This document shows positions 1 to 10,329 of a stretch of DNA of 64,000 nucleotides, piece by piece (positions within the stretch are counted from its first letter, which is position 1; each line of letters opens with the position of its first letter). The notes below the pieces were generated by a model. The model was not told the DNA's origin and searched no databases. It was given only the letters and a program-made list of their open reading frames with translations. This stretch comes from Carya illinoinensis. Lineage: Eukaryota > Streptophyta > Magnoliopsida > Fagales > Juglandaceae. The stretch covers positions 14,490,364 to 14,554,363 of the forward strand of contig NC_056762.1 of NCBI RefSeq assembly GCF_018687715.1, written 5' to 3'. A program made the translations under genes and the position numbers.

Positions 1-849
1 ATATATTCTTTAAGTACTTCATCTATTGCATGCGAATAATGCCATGTTTCTTGTTGCGTGGTGTAAAGGATGTGTCCCACTATCTGCTATGACTATTTAT
101 CTGCAAATCGTTACATTGGCAGCACAATGTGCCTGAGACACTTCTGATATCTAATTCTGCGATAAATGAGAGATAATAATTTAAGAATGCTCAATAAGAT
201 GATTAGAGGATTACCTATTCTCTCTATATATAGGCGTGGAGAATATTGGATGAGTACTATCAATCGATCATCTTCGCATAAGACTTAGCCATAATAAGGC
301 TTATCCCTGATATCACATAATTATCTGGTCACCCTTCTATCTATATCCTTAATGTGATGGTCTATCCACCCTAATAAATAGGACAGCTAGAGTCCAATCA
401 TGATTCACAACTCTTTTGAACAGTTATCCTTTATGGAAGGTGGGCCTTGGGCCCCCAGATTAGGGTAGACAATACTAACTACTCCAGTTACCCCGCCAAT
501 TCTTCTCAAGTGTACGTGTGGGGAATTTCTTAATGAAGGATTTTTTTTTTCTCTTCTCATTTTATATATACCTCACTTCACTCAAAGAAGGGATTCAAGA
601 CCCGTGGACTACTCCGCTAGCACATTAATTACCTCGCTCATCATTTCCACTTACCAAGAGGCAGGAATTTTAAACTCGAGAAACATACGTATGCTCCTGT
701 AACCATCACCACATTCTTTTCCAATCGCGTCATTTAGTGAGGTGATGATGATCTGTAGTCATTACCTCTCTTCATTTCCTTACCCCTTCTCATTCATTCA
801 TCCTCCATCCAATCCTTCACATTCTTGAGTTCCCATTAATTCGACCTAT
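1..849. other. No gene seen; leading part of copy A
   Basis: I see no credible coding region. The stretch is non-coding repeat DNA with a short T run near 541 and pyrimidine-rich blocks, and it is repeated with small indels at 53491-54330. Confidence 0.6.
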
Positions 850-1792
850 CCATTTGTGACCCTTGGCTTGCAACCTCCCTTCTCCTCTACTCATTCATCT
901 TACTCATTGCCCAACGAAATGATCCCTGACTCCTACTCAAGGCTAGTCCCCCTCTATCCCAGAGTCTTCCTCTATGAAAGACATGCCATGTTTAGAAGGC
1001 TTCAGCTGGCGTTCCTCTCTCACTCCCAAGGATTTGGTGAATCTACGCAACTCCTACGGGATCCCGGGCTCAATACTTTTCAAACTTTCTCGTTGTGGTT
1101 GTGTTGATGAAGAAAGGTTTCTCCAAAAGGGTGCTCTACCTGTTTGTGCCCTCATGCACGGTTTACGATTTTCTTTCTGTCACCTAATACTTGACGTTCT
1201 TGATCTTTTACGATTGGTGCCTGTGCAACTTCACTCTCACGCATGGCGAGTTCTCTATTCTTGCATTGTATTCTATTAGGTCTTGGAGCCCTCTTGGGAA
1301 GAATACCCAGACTTAATCACCTGAGAGTTCTTGGCCTTTTACTCTTTGAGGAGCTATCTAGGTAACATTTGTAGTTTTCAAACCAAAGACCAACTGTTGG
1401 CTCATTTTGAGAGTCGCCATTTGAATGCCAAGAAATGGATGAGGAAGTTTTTCTTCATTTCTTGTTTGGGTTGGAAATTTCCTCATTCAGAGGCTGCCCA
1501 CCAGGACTTCCCTATTAGAGCCACGTAGAGTATGGCCCCAGATTACAAAGGTCTGGTGGCTGCTTTAGTCCCTTTGTCTGAACTAGAGCAATCCTGTGTC
1601 GATATGGTCGCTACCTGGGCGACTGAATACGAGGATGACATTTGGACTGAGGTCCTTCTGACGCCTACCAATATTGATCATTTCTTGGTGATGCCTAATA
1701 GTTCAAATGTTCGCATTTGCCTTTTTCTAATCAAGGTCATCGTGCCATCTCCCACAAAGAAGCCCATGATAGTTAATATACAATGTACATAG
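850..1792 (+). pseudogene. Degenerate gag-like ORF, putative gypsy-type transposon domain (copy A)
   Basis: Broken plus-strand frames together resemble the plant 'putative gypsy type transposon' domain (PF04195-like). The clearest parts read KGALPVCALMHGLRFSF and VPVQLHSHAWRVL near 1127-1250, then WKFP near 1480 and an acidic stretch near 1620. Several stops and frame changes separate the blocks, and no single frame exceeds about 100 codons. This domain occurs in plant retroelement gag-like proteins and has no defined enzyme activity. The same broken pattern is present in copy B, so the gene was already dead before the duplication. The family assignment comes from remembered motif shape, not a profile search. 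Confidence 0.5.
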
Positions 1793-2009
1793 TGTGTTTC
1801 TAATAGTATGGAATAATCGCAGTTGAAAAAGTTTATTTCTAAGTAAAGTTTTGAGCAATTAAATATGCTACCAAATAAAAATAACTATTAATCCTGAAAT
1901 ACCTGTTCCAAAAGACTCTCCTAATACAGAATAAAGATTTAAAACCACAATTCTTGATACCAAGTTCATCATCCAGAAAGGCACAGATCCATTGTAAGCG
2001 ACATATAGG

Positions 2010-2270
2010 TTATTCAAATTTCCAAGCACAATATTTCTTCTGAGTCAAAATTTCCTGGGCTTCCTTGATGCGCTCTAGTTGCATTTTCAAGTGGATTACT
2101 GTATCTTCGAGGCTAACTTCCTTAACTTGTTGAGAGCTACAAGCCACACTACTCTCGCTCTTCCTTAACTTGTTGAGAGCTACAAGCCATACTGCTCTCG
2201 CTCTTCCTAGTGCCTTCCTTGCTAAATTCCTCCTCAATCCTTGGGGAATCCATATGCTTATGCTTCCTCA
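2010..2270 (-). pseudogene. Short helical ORF remnant with a 43-bp tandem duplication
   Basis: I do not recognise the family. The minus-strand frame ends EILTQKKYCAWKFE and contains a likely coiled-coil stretch (EDTVIHLKMQLERIKEAQ). In copy A the bases 2118-2160 are repeated at 2161-2203, adding 43 bp, which is not a multiple of three and shifts the upstream frame. Copy B (55471-55689) lacks the duplication and reads through to an MDSPRIKEE-type N-terminus. It is probably a piece of a retroelement or a captured host fragment. Confidence 0.35.
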
Positions 2271-3201
2271 TTGCTAATTCCTATCACGACTTCTATTATT
2301 CCGGAGGAATGGTAGTGGAAACTATTATGGTGAGATTTCAAAAAATCTGAGCATGTTGAACCAATAACATACAAAAAGATAACATCATGTATAAGGCAAA
2401 CCATGAATATGAATGCAAGAGCACAAACCTAAACTTGACTAAAAACTCACTTCTTTCTTGTATTTATTCCTTTTCGAAAACCATTGAGCTTGTAATCATG
2501 TAACAGAGTATCAAAATGACCATGTAACAAAATATCACAATTTCGATTCATGTGAATCACTTGTAATCATTAAGCCATATAACAATTTAGGTGGACACCT
2601 CATGTAACACCCTAGGCCCAAGCCCAAGTGCTAAACCAAGCCCGAAAAGAAAAAAACAAAGGGTGCAAAATGCACCATTTCACCCAAGACCCTCAGTCTT
2701 TCCCCTATTCTTTCTTTCCCCATTCCCTGATAACCCACCTTCCCCTTTTCACAAATCCACAACTCAGATTCACCCCTTCCCCCACGCCAGCAGTCTCTGC
2801 ACTCTCCTCCTCTCTATCTCACCGTACCCAACTCCCTCTCAAGTCCATTATGCAGTTCACACCCTCCCGCTCTTGCAATTTTCTTCATTGTGAGTTTGGG
2901 CTATGATTCGCTAGACCTTCTTGGAGTCTCATCGCCATCGAGCCTCCTTACTTGAATGGTTTTGAACGAAGGTAAGCTTTGGTTCACTTCCTCTCCATTC
3001 ACATGAGCACCTGCATTGAGCGCCACCCCTTTGATTTTAGTAGCTAGTTGCCATCTGGTTTTACTATGCCACCACATGGTTGCAACCACCCTTTCCATGT
3101 CGTAAGCCCTTGCTTCATAAGTCGGTAAACCTCAATTCTTCATTTCTTTGTCCCTCTGTCTCTACTTTTTGTTATTTTCCTCTTTGTATCTCCGTGCTCC
3201 A

Positions 3202-4783
3202 TGTTAGCGTGAAGATATTTGCAAGTGCACAAAATCGTAACAAATCGTAAAGTATTTTAAAGAAAACAGATACTAAACCCACAAAGATTAATTATGCTAT
3301 TGAGTACTGAAATTTACTAAATTAATTACTATTTGAAAACCAAAATTTAAGGAATAGATTATCTAAATTAAACTGAAGAAAAGAGCATTAAAATTAAGAT
3401 TGTAAAGATAATAAGAATAGGTCTAGGGTGTTTGATTTCACCCAGCAAATCTCACATGATTTATTCTTCCTCGTTGTAAAGTTTCAAATTTCCCAAGTTG
3501 ATGATTAAAATCCCTTAACTATTCAATATATTCTCTCAAATAATATTAAAAATATCTCCAACTAATAAATCCATATCTCTATGTGAATTTAACTAATTGG
3601 AGACTCATTAAGTTTTTTGGATTTTTCTTGAAAATCACACTAATCGCGGTAAAGTATTTATACTTTCGCTCACTAAAGGTGATTAATCCCAGAGCTCTAA
3701 TCACAAATCTCCTCTCGGTCTCACTGTGGTTCAATAGATCAAACAATAATTAGCTAGAAAATTGCAATCATTAAGAACAAAGAATAAACACTCAATCATG
3801 GAAATATTGAAAATAAAATAACTTAGAATATAAATTGTTTGTTCAATGCCAGACTACATCAAAGCTCTAGAAAACAAAATTAGTTCATAATGAATCTGAA
3901 AAGAAAAAGAATAAAACTAGTGTTCTTCATTGGATTCGGTTGATGAAACATGCAGCTCTAGCCTTTGCTCTCCAGATATGCCTCCTCTTTAGAAAAATAA
4001 AGAATAAAAACTAAACAAACAACTGGACTCCAAAAAATTGTCAAAAAATCAGACTCTAAAAAAACTCCCAATTCAATAGCTATTAAAGTTGACAAAACGG
4101 AATCAGAGATTTACGACAACAATCTAACCTAAAGATCTGGAAAAGAGTTTTCAAAGAGAAATATTAACAAAAGAGAAAAATATCTCAAAAATAACGGGAT
4201 TATCTAAAATGAAAGATTCGGTGATATGCGGCTTGATTTGAAGAGCTCGGGAGGGTCCTACTAGGTAGATTGACATGCGCACTAAATATAGATGTTCTCC
4301 TCACTCCGTGACCGAGATGAAATACTCCTTGGTCCAAATGATAGACCCTTCTCACCAACCTACCAAGTAGTAAAGCTGCTCGCCTTTGCTAGTTGTCACC
4401 CATGATGTCGTTTAGGTTGCTCGCTTAAATTTATTGTTTAGACTGGTCGCTGGGTCTCCTCATCTACTAAGAGGAAAGACTATTCACCTACCGAGGGTTA
4501 AGTATTCTCGCCTTTGGGCAAGATAAATCTCTCTATTGCCCGTGGGACAAGACTCCTCGCCCAAATCTCCTTGGCTTTCTTTGGATCTAGTCGCCGCTCG
4601 TCAATCTAGATCCGTAGTCTCCTCTTTTGTACCAAAATGCTCTTTGTTTGCACTACATCTTCACATTCCTTCAAATCCAAGAAAATAAAGAAAAATATAA
4701 AATAAAATAAATAGAATTAAAGGAAAACTAACACTCTTTATAAATAAAATAGTAATAAAATCACATAAAAATCACACTTATCA
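3202..4783 (-). mobile_element. Solo LTR of an Athila/Tat-type element, TSD ctcca
   Basis: The block begins TGTTAGCGTGAAG and ends CACACTTATCA, a TG...CA pair typical of LTRs. It is flanked by the perfect 5-bp direct repeat ctcca at 3197-3201 and 4784-4788. On the minus strand it reads TGATAAGTGTGATTTTTATG at the start and ends with TTGTGCACTTGCAAATATC, a pattern I associate with Athila/Tat LTRs. No internal domain or second LTR is present, so unequal recombination between two LTRs is the simplest origin. The same insertion with the same flanks occurs in copy B. Confidence 0.85.
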
Positions 4784-5807
4784 CTCCATTCCCTCACGAA
4801 TTCTCTCTATCACATTCCTCTATTTTTAGTTAACTATATTTTTCCTGTGGTTGTGCCTTTTTCCCTTCCTTTGATGCTCTTTGTGTCATTTGTTGGGAGT
4901 GGGTAAGATTGGACTATGCGGACGTCGGGCATGTTGGTTTGACATGTTAGGGATGATTTGCATGATGTTTATTTGTTAGATAAGTTAGGTGTAAGTTATT
5001 TTTGAATGTGTGGGCTGATTGTTGGCAATTTGATATATCGTGATCAAGTTCGTTTTGACTTAAAAGTATGGGTTGTGGCTTGACGTGTGTGTGGTGAATG
5101 ATTAAGGGAAATCTAAGGAAGTTGGGTTTATTTATTGGTGTAGTGCGTGGACTTTGTACTTGGACCATTATAAACCCCAAGCACCTGAATGGACTATTTT
5201 GTTATGGGTTGTTTACAAGTGCACTGGGTTCCTTAGTTTCGAGTTTAATAATTTTGTTAGTTGGTTGGCTTTATATGTGTACAAGTTTTTAATATGTTAG
5301 TGGTATATTTGGATTAGGTCATGACACTACTATGGTTGAGATTTCAATCTTAGATAATACACTACAAGAGTCAAGTAAGCGGGGTTCATATACTAGACTT
5401 TGCATAAAACAAAGGGACTGGGGTTGATTTTATGAAAAATATACATGTTTTGTTTATGAAAAGAAAACTTGAAAACAACCTCAGTCATTTATCTGCATTA
5501 CTCATGAATCCATATAAGAAGATAAAAGTATTTTTTGTTATGACTGGTGTAGACATGAGCTATTTTTGACATCCACATCTAAACTATGCAAGACAAAGTG
5601 AATATGAGATCTGAAAATTTATGCATATGATTAAATGAAGATGCTCTAAATATTTGTTTTGATTATGATAAGATGATATGAAATTGTTTTGTACTCTACT
5701 TTGATATAATGTGGCATATGAATTAGCATGACTTTCTAATTATATATCTTATTCTGTTTCTAGTTCTGATTCTATTTTGCTCTACCATATGGTCCTACCA
5801 CGTGTGA

Positions 5808-5939
5808 CAATAGTGGTCTCCAGCCTTGTCACAGGACATAATAGTGACCTCCGACCCTGTCATAGGACATAATAGTGACTTTGGCCCTGTTACGGGACAT
5901 AATAGTGGCCTCTAGCCCCTCCATGAGATAGAATAGTGT
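5808..5939. repeat. 31-bp minisatellite, about four units (copy A)
   Basis: Units of about 31 bp share the core gacataatagtg followed by a CC-rich arm ending in a variable catga/cacag/catag tail. Copy A has about four units and copy B (58961-59030) about two, so the array changed length after the duplication. Confidence 0.8.
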
Positions 5940-6309
5940 TATCTATTCTAAGTGCATCACCCTGGTTATGGACAATGGTAGGTTCTACTTGGTTAACCGC
6001 AGACATGCACAACCATACCACGGGGGTTAAAAATGGCCTCCTAGGGAGGGAGGAAGGCAGGGGATGTACGTAGAAGCGATTTCTAGCTCATAGTTATCCA
6101 GGATTCTTTGGGAACAAGGGATTGGCAAGGACGTAAAGGTGGATATCCGACATAAAGAGGATGCTTGAAGTGTGTAGAAGCAAAGAGCATTAGAAGGTGC
6201 TATATGCGAGCTACCCACTCCAAGGAGAAGTAGCTCTATGGTGGGATACCCAGAGGTAACTCCTTACCAGGGAGATAGGAGCCATGGGAAGCATTTCATA
6301 GAAAAGGTT

Positions 6310-6592
6310 TAAGAAATAATTTGACAACCAGTATTTTTCAGAGATTATAAGAAAGTAGAGATCAAAGGACTACACTAACTTGATCCAAGGGAATCTGACA
6401 ATGAAACAGTATTATGCCAAATTTATGGAGTTGGAAAGGTTTTCTCCTCACCTTATTTATATAGAAGCCATGAGGGTGGAACGATTTCAGACCGGGTTGC
6501 AAACCTACATTATGACGCACGTAGCATGCTTGGAGATTCTGAATTTCCATATATTAGTTCATAAGGCATCCATAGCCAAATGGGAACAATGA
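6310..6592 (+). pseudogene. Tekay-like gag fragment (copy A)
   Basis: This is the capsid part of a Ty3/gypsy gag protein, which would assemble retrotransposon particles. The frame reads KRFKK, a stop, FDNQYFSEIIRK, a stop, then NLIQGNLTMKQYYAKFMELE, FSPHLI, and GLQTYIMTHVACLE to a stop at 6590. The pattern F-L-x-Q-G-x-M-T-V-x-Q-Y-x-A-x-F is the usual plant Retrotrans_gag motif. At least two in-frame stops precede the longest open part (6380-6592), and no zinc knuckle follows. It is a dead fragment. Confidence 0.75.
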
Positions 6593-6669
6593 AACTCGTT
6601 GGGTGTATCCCCAAACTTGAAGAAGTGTACGTAGGCAAAGGGAGTAGTTCGGGAGCTCCACAAAAGTGA

Positions 6670-9565
6670 CCCCCTCCCAATTTATTAAAAAAATCATCAC
6701 TTATGACAAAGGAAAACTGTGTAAACAAATGAAAATAAAAAATTAAAAACAAAAAACCTACTCAATCCCCAATACACCTCCAACCTCAACAATCATAAAA
6801 ACCAAAGAAAACCAAATAAAACCATAGAAACCTCCTAGACTATATGAGAATATAAGGCAAACCCAACCTCTTCAACTGTAAAATTCCCTTTAGCTCCTTA
6901 GGAAGCCATTCAAATACCTCATACCTCTTGCTACACCTTGCCTCTCCATTTTGTGCCAAAAAGTCAGCTACCATATTCCCTTCTCTAAATTGATGAGAGA
7001 TAGAGAAGGAGATGCCATTAGTTGCAGCGAGAAACTCCTCCCATAAATCCCACAAATACCAAAGTGTACAACGTTTGGCTTGTACCCACTAGACCACAAT
7101 TTTTGAATCACATTCAATCTCAACTTGCATCAAACCCAAATCTTTACATAGCTTTATTCCTTCAGTCAATGCCCTTAACTCGACTTCTATATTAGTGCCA
7201 TGATCAAACTATTTTGAGTAAGCAACTAAAAAATTTCCCTCACAATCACGTATTACTCCCCCTCCACTCATCCTCCCCGGATTGCCTCTACAGCTACCGT
7301 CTGCATTCAACTTCACTCTTCTAGCTATAGGTCTCTTCCATTTTACGAGCAGAGGATTACGTGTAGCAACAGCGTACAGCCAACATCTAGTGCTTCAAAT
7401 GTTGCCAAATCCACACTAGAAACTAGTCCCCCTATCTTCATTCTTTCCGAAGTGCTTCTAAGCCATGTCTTACTGCAAGCCAAACGTCTTCCATAGTTTC
7501 CTGTCTTCTCTCCATTCATGCCTTACATCTACGAATCCAAAGACTCCACGTGATCACACATGGTATGATGCCAAGGAGAACACCTCGTGTAGAAGACTGT
7601 TTTGCAAAAGACCACACTAAGAAACTCTCGACCGCCAAGAATGCTGCACTATCTGAATCCCCAACGCAGCCTCCACAAGAGCCCACAACTAACTTGCAAA
7701 GTCGCTGGAGCTCAACACATGATCTCACATTTCCTCTTGCCCTGAAGCACATCAATTACATTTGGAAGCTAGCGAGATACCGACATGACAAATATTTTCA
7801 TCAATTAGCAAGCAATTATACTGAGCTTTCCAAACACACACATACAATTTTTTTGGTAGCAAACCATGCCAAATCCATGCCATTTCAAGAGCTTTAGGTG
7901 CTTTGACTCTGATATGTTCCCAAGCGGATGCTAAGGAGAACGTTCCATCTTTACTTAGCATCCACAGCAGGATATCCTTGCCGCATCTACCTGATGCTCA
8001 AGCCATTATCTCCTCTGTTTTAGCAACGCCCTTTAGCTCCACTAACTTGTCTCTGTCCCATTTGTTCTCAACTCATAAATCTTTGATACTTAGAGGCTAG
8101 ATTCCTATCCATGTTATCAGGAAGACTAAGTAGTCCACTAGAGAGCCACAATCAAACCATAATCAGCCCTACGCTCCTCAACCAATAGCCGAACATTATC
8201 CAATACCTCTGGCAAAACTCCCATTATCGATTTCTAGAAACAGGAACCATTGCTGCTAGCCAATACCACATGACACTTCTTCACGTATTTGGCATGAAAT
8301 TATTTTTTCCATAGACTATCGTCAGACAAAAAATGCCATGTGAACTTCATATGGAGGGCCCTTTGAACCTCCAACGAGTTCTACAAACTCAAACACCCTT
8401 CTCCGATTGGTTTACATAAACGAGCCCACGAACGCCACTTCCTTTTTTGATGACCATCCAAAGCACCCCAAAAGAAGGATGATAACATGGAATTAATCTT
8501 GCGATGCACCACTTTTGAAATATTGAGCACCGAAAGAAGGTGCATAGCCATGCTCGATAGAACGTGTCTAAGGAGCATAAGACGACCCCCTTGCAAAAGC
8601 AACTTATACTTCCAACTAGCCACTTTGCACCTAATTTTATCAACTAAAGGCTCCAAGTCCCACACCTTTAGCCACCCCACCACAAGTGAAACACCTAGAT
8701 AAAACATCGGGAATTTTCCTTCCACAAAACCGGATAATCTCTTCAATCCGATTCTTCTTTCCCTTGTGATATGGTTAGAGAAAAGCAACGCCGATTTTTC
8801 CTTACTTACTAACTGGCTAGACCACCTCTCTTAGCATCCCAATACCTCAATTAGCCTTCGTAAGGATCGCTTCTCCCCATTAAGAGAGATCAAAAGATCA
8901 TCAACATAAAGGAGGTGACAAATCAAAGACTCCCCCGACATATGAGAAAAAGCCTTAATCCTTCCACTCTCAAAATTTCTTTTCAAAACCTGAGACAAAA
9001 CTTCCTCCATAATGATAAATAAATATGGAGATAGAGGATCTCCTTAACAAAGCCCCCTGGTCGATTGGAAAAAACCCTTGTACAACCTATTCATTCTAAT
9101 CAAAAACCATTGTGAGTGCATACAATTACCCACTAAACCACAAACATGAGAAGAAAATCCGAAGCACTCAAGAATGTGTAAAATAAAATTCCAATCAACC
9201 CGATCATAGGCTTTGGACATATCCATCTTGACCATAAGGTTGCCACAATTTGTTTTTTTTATTCAATGAATGAACCATCTCCTGCGCCAATGTAATATTC
9301 TCAAAGATACTTCACCCCAGAATAAAGGCGCCTTGTTCTTGTGAGACCATCAACGGAAGAAACTTCATCAATCGATGAACCAAGATCTTATAGAAAATTT
9401 TATAGATGACCGAACATAAACTAATAGGCCAAAACTTATCGAAACTTTTTGGCTCTTGAACCTTTGGCAAAGGGATCCTCGATAAAAACTCCTTTGTAGC
9501 CTCAACTATATCCTCCTTCGTTAGCTCCCAACAACTACTGAAAAATCCTGAACCAAAGCCAAATT
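6670..9565 (-). mobile_element. LINE (L1-type) remnant, minus strand (copy A)
   Basis: Broken ORF2 blocks run in the expected order on the minus strand. Reverse transcriptase begins near 9560 with FFSSCWELTKEDIVEA, followed by KMDMSKAYDRVDW near 9230, GDPLSPYLF near 9050 and YVDDLLISL near 8900, where YVDD is the catalytic box. Then come the thumb region (8788-8381), a zinc-binding RVT segment (7961-7520) and RNase H (about 7420-6840, ending GNMVADFLAQ). The 3' untranslated part matches that of the LINE at 38.3-49.0 kb. Stops and frame changes are frequent. The 5' part, including endonuclease and ORF1, is missing because Ty3 sequence takes over near 9570. Confidence 0.85.
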
Positions 9566-9577
9566 CTACTATCTGAT

Positions 9578-10321
9578 AGACTTTGTGGTACTTGATATGC
9601 AATTGACTACTCATTCTACTTTCCAAGCACCTGTTATCTTAGGAAGATCCTTCTTGGCTACTTCTAATGCTCTCATAAATTGTAGAAGTGGAGTTTTAAA
9701 GTTGAGTTTTGGAAACATGACTTTGAAGCTAAATATTTTCAATCTTTGCAGACAACTGCAAGAAGTTGAGGAAGTTCATGAAGTAAATTTGCTGGAAAAT
9801 TTCATTGATGAAAATTTTGTACCTTAGTTTCAATTTATTGATTCTTTAGAGGAATTTGAAGAAGATTTGAAAATATTTGATAATATTAATGACTCATCTC
9901 TTGTTTCCTCAATAGGTTAGCAAGTTACACCACCATGGAGGCCAAAATTTCAGCAACTACCACCCTTGACATCAAGTCATCAACTCTCAAGCCTTCAGAG
10001 GAGCAATCCCCAACTTTGGACCTCAAACCTCTTCCATTAGAGCTAAAGTATGCATTCATAGGACCACAAATCACCTTCCCTATGGTAATTTCTTCTCACT
10101 TAACTAGTGAACAAGAAGATAAATTGTTAGATATCCTTAAAAAGCATAAAAAGTCCATTGGGTGGACAATGGCTGATATAAAGGGTATAAGTCCCTTGGA
10201 TTGTACCCATAGGATTTATTTAGCAGATGATGCAAAACCTTTTAGAGAAATGCAAAGAAGGTTGAATCTCACGATGAAGGAAGTGGTTAAAAATGAGGTG
10301 TTGAAATTGTTTGATTTCTAA
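9578..10321 (+). pseudogene. Athila-type protease tail and pre-RT region
   Basis: The frame starts near IDFVVLDM at 9577 and contains the conserved ILGRSFLATSNALINC and LSFGNMTL blocks of the Athila/Tat protease region. A stop at 9825 and degenerate sequence follow. Then 9935-10321 encodes LPLELKYAFIG, HKKSIGWTMADIKGISPLDC and MKEVVKNEVLKLFDF, the segment just before the reverse transcriptase fingers. The frame stops exactly where the RT core should begin. Family knowledge places about 200 residues of RT palm here, and these are missing. Confidence 0.75.
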
Positions 10322-10329
10322 ACTTCCTA

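Larger units (their letters stand above)
2603..6592 (+). mobile_element. Tekay-like Ty3/gypsy remnant: LTR-like sequence plus gag fragment (copy A)
   Basis: The stretch opens with TGTAACACCCTAGGCCC, like LTR starts of plant Tekay/Del chromoviruses, and ends with a recognisable gag fragment. It is interrupted by a solo LTR at 3202-4783. After the solo LTR come leader-like sequence, a 31-bp minisatellite (5808-5939) and the gag remnant. No protease, reverse transcriptase or integrase of this element follows; LINE sequence starts near 6670. The exact LTR end and the primer binding site were not identified. Confidence 0.55.
1..9276. repeat. Copy A of a diverged segmental duplication
   Basis: Position 1 aligns with 53491, and the two segments stay collinear to at least 9276 and 64000. 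They share the same degenerate gag-like ORF, Tekay-like LTR, solo LTR and LINE in the same order and orientation. In the gag stretch about 6% of bases differ, which is too many for haplotype noise. Copy A differs from B by a 43-bp tandem duplication at 2118-2203, by keeping 2761-3026, by extra minisatellite units near 5810-5940 and by lacking the hAT element. The left limit cannot be seen because the window starts inside the copy. Confidence 0.9.

Noticed and set aside
5808..5939. CRISPR-like direct repeats
   Set aside because: The units are contiguous without unique spacers and the sequence is eukaryotic.
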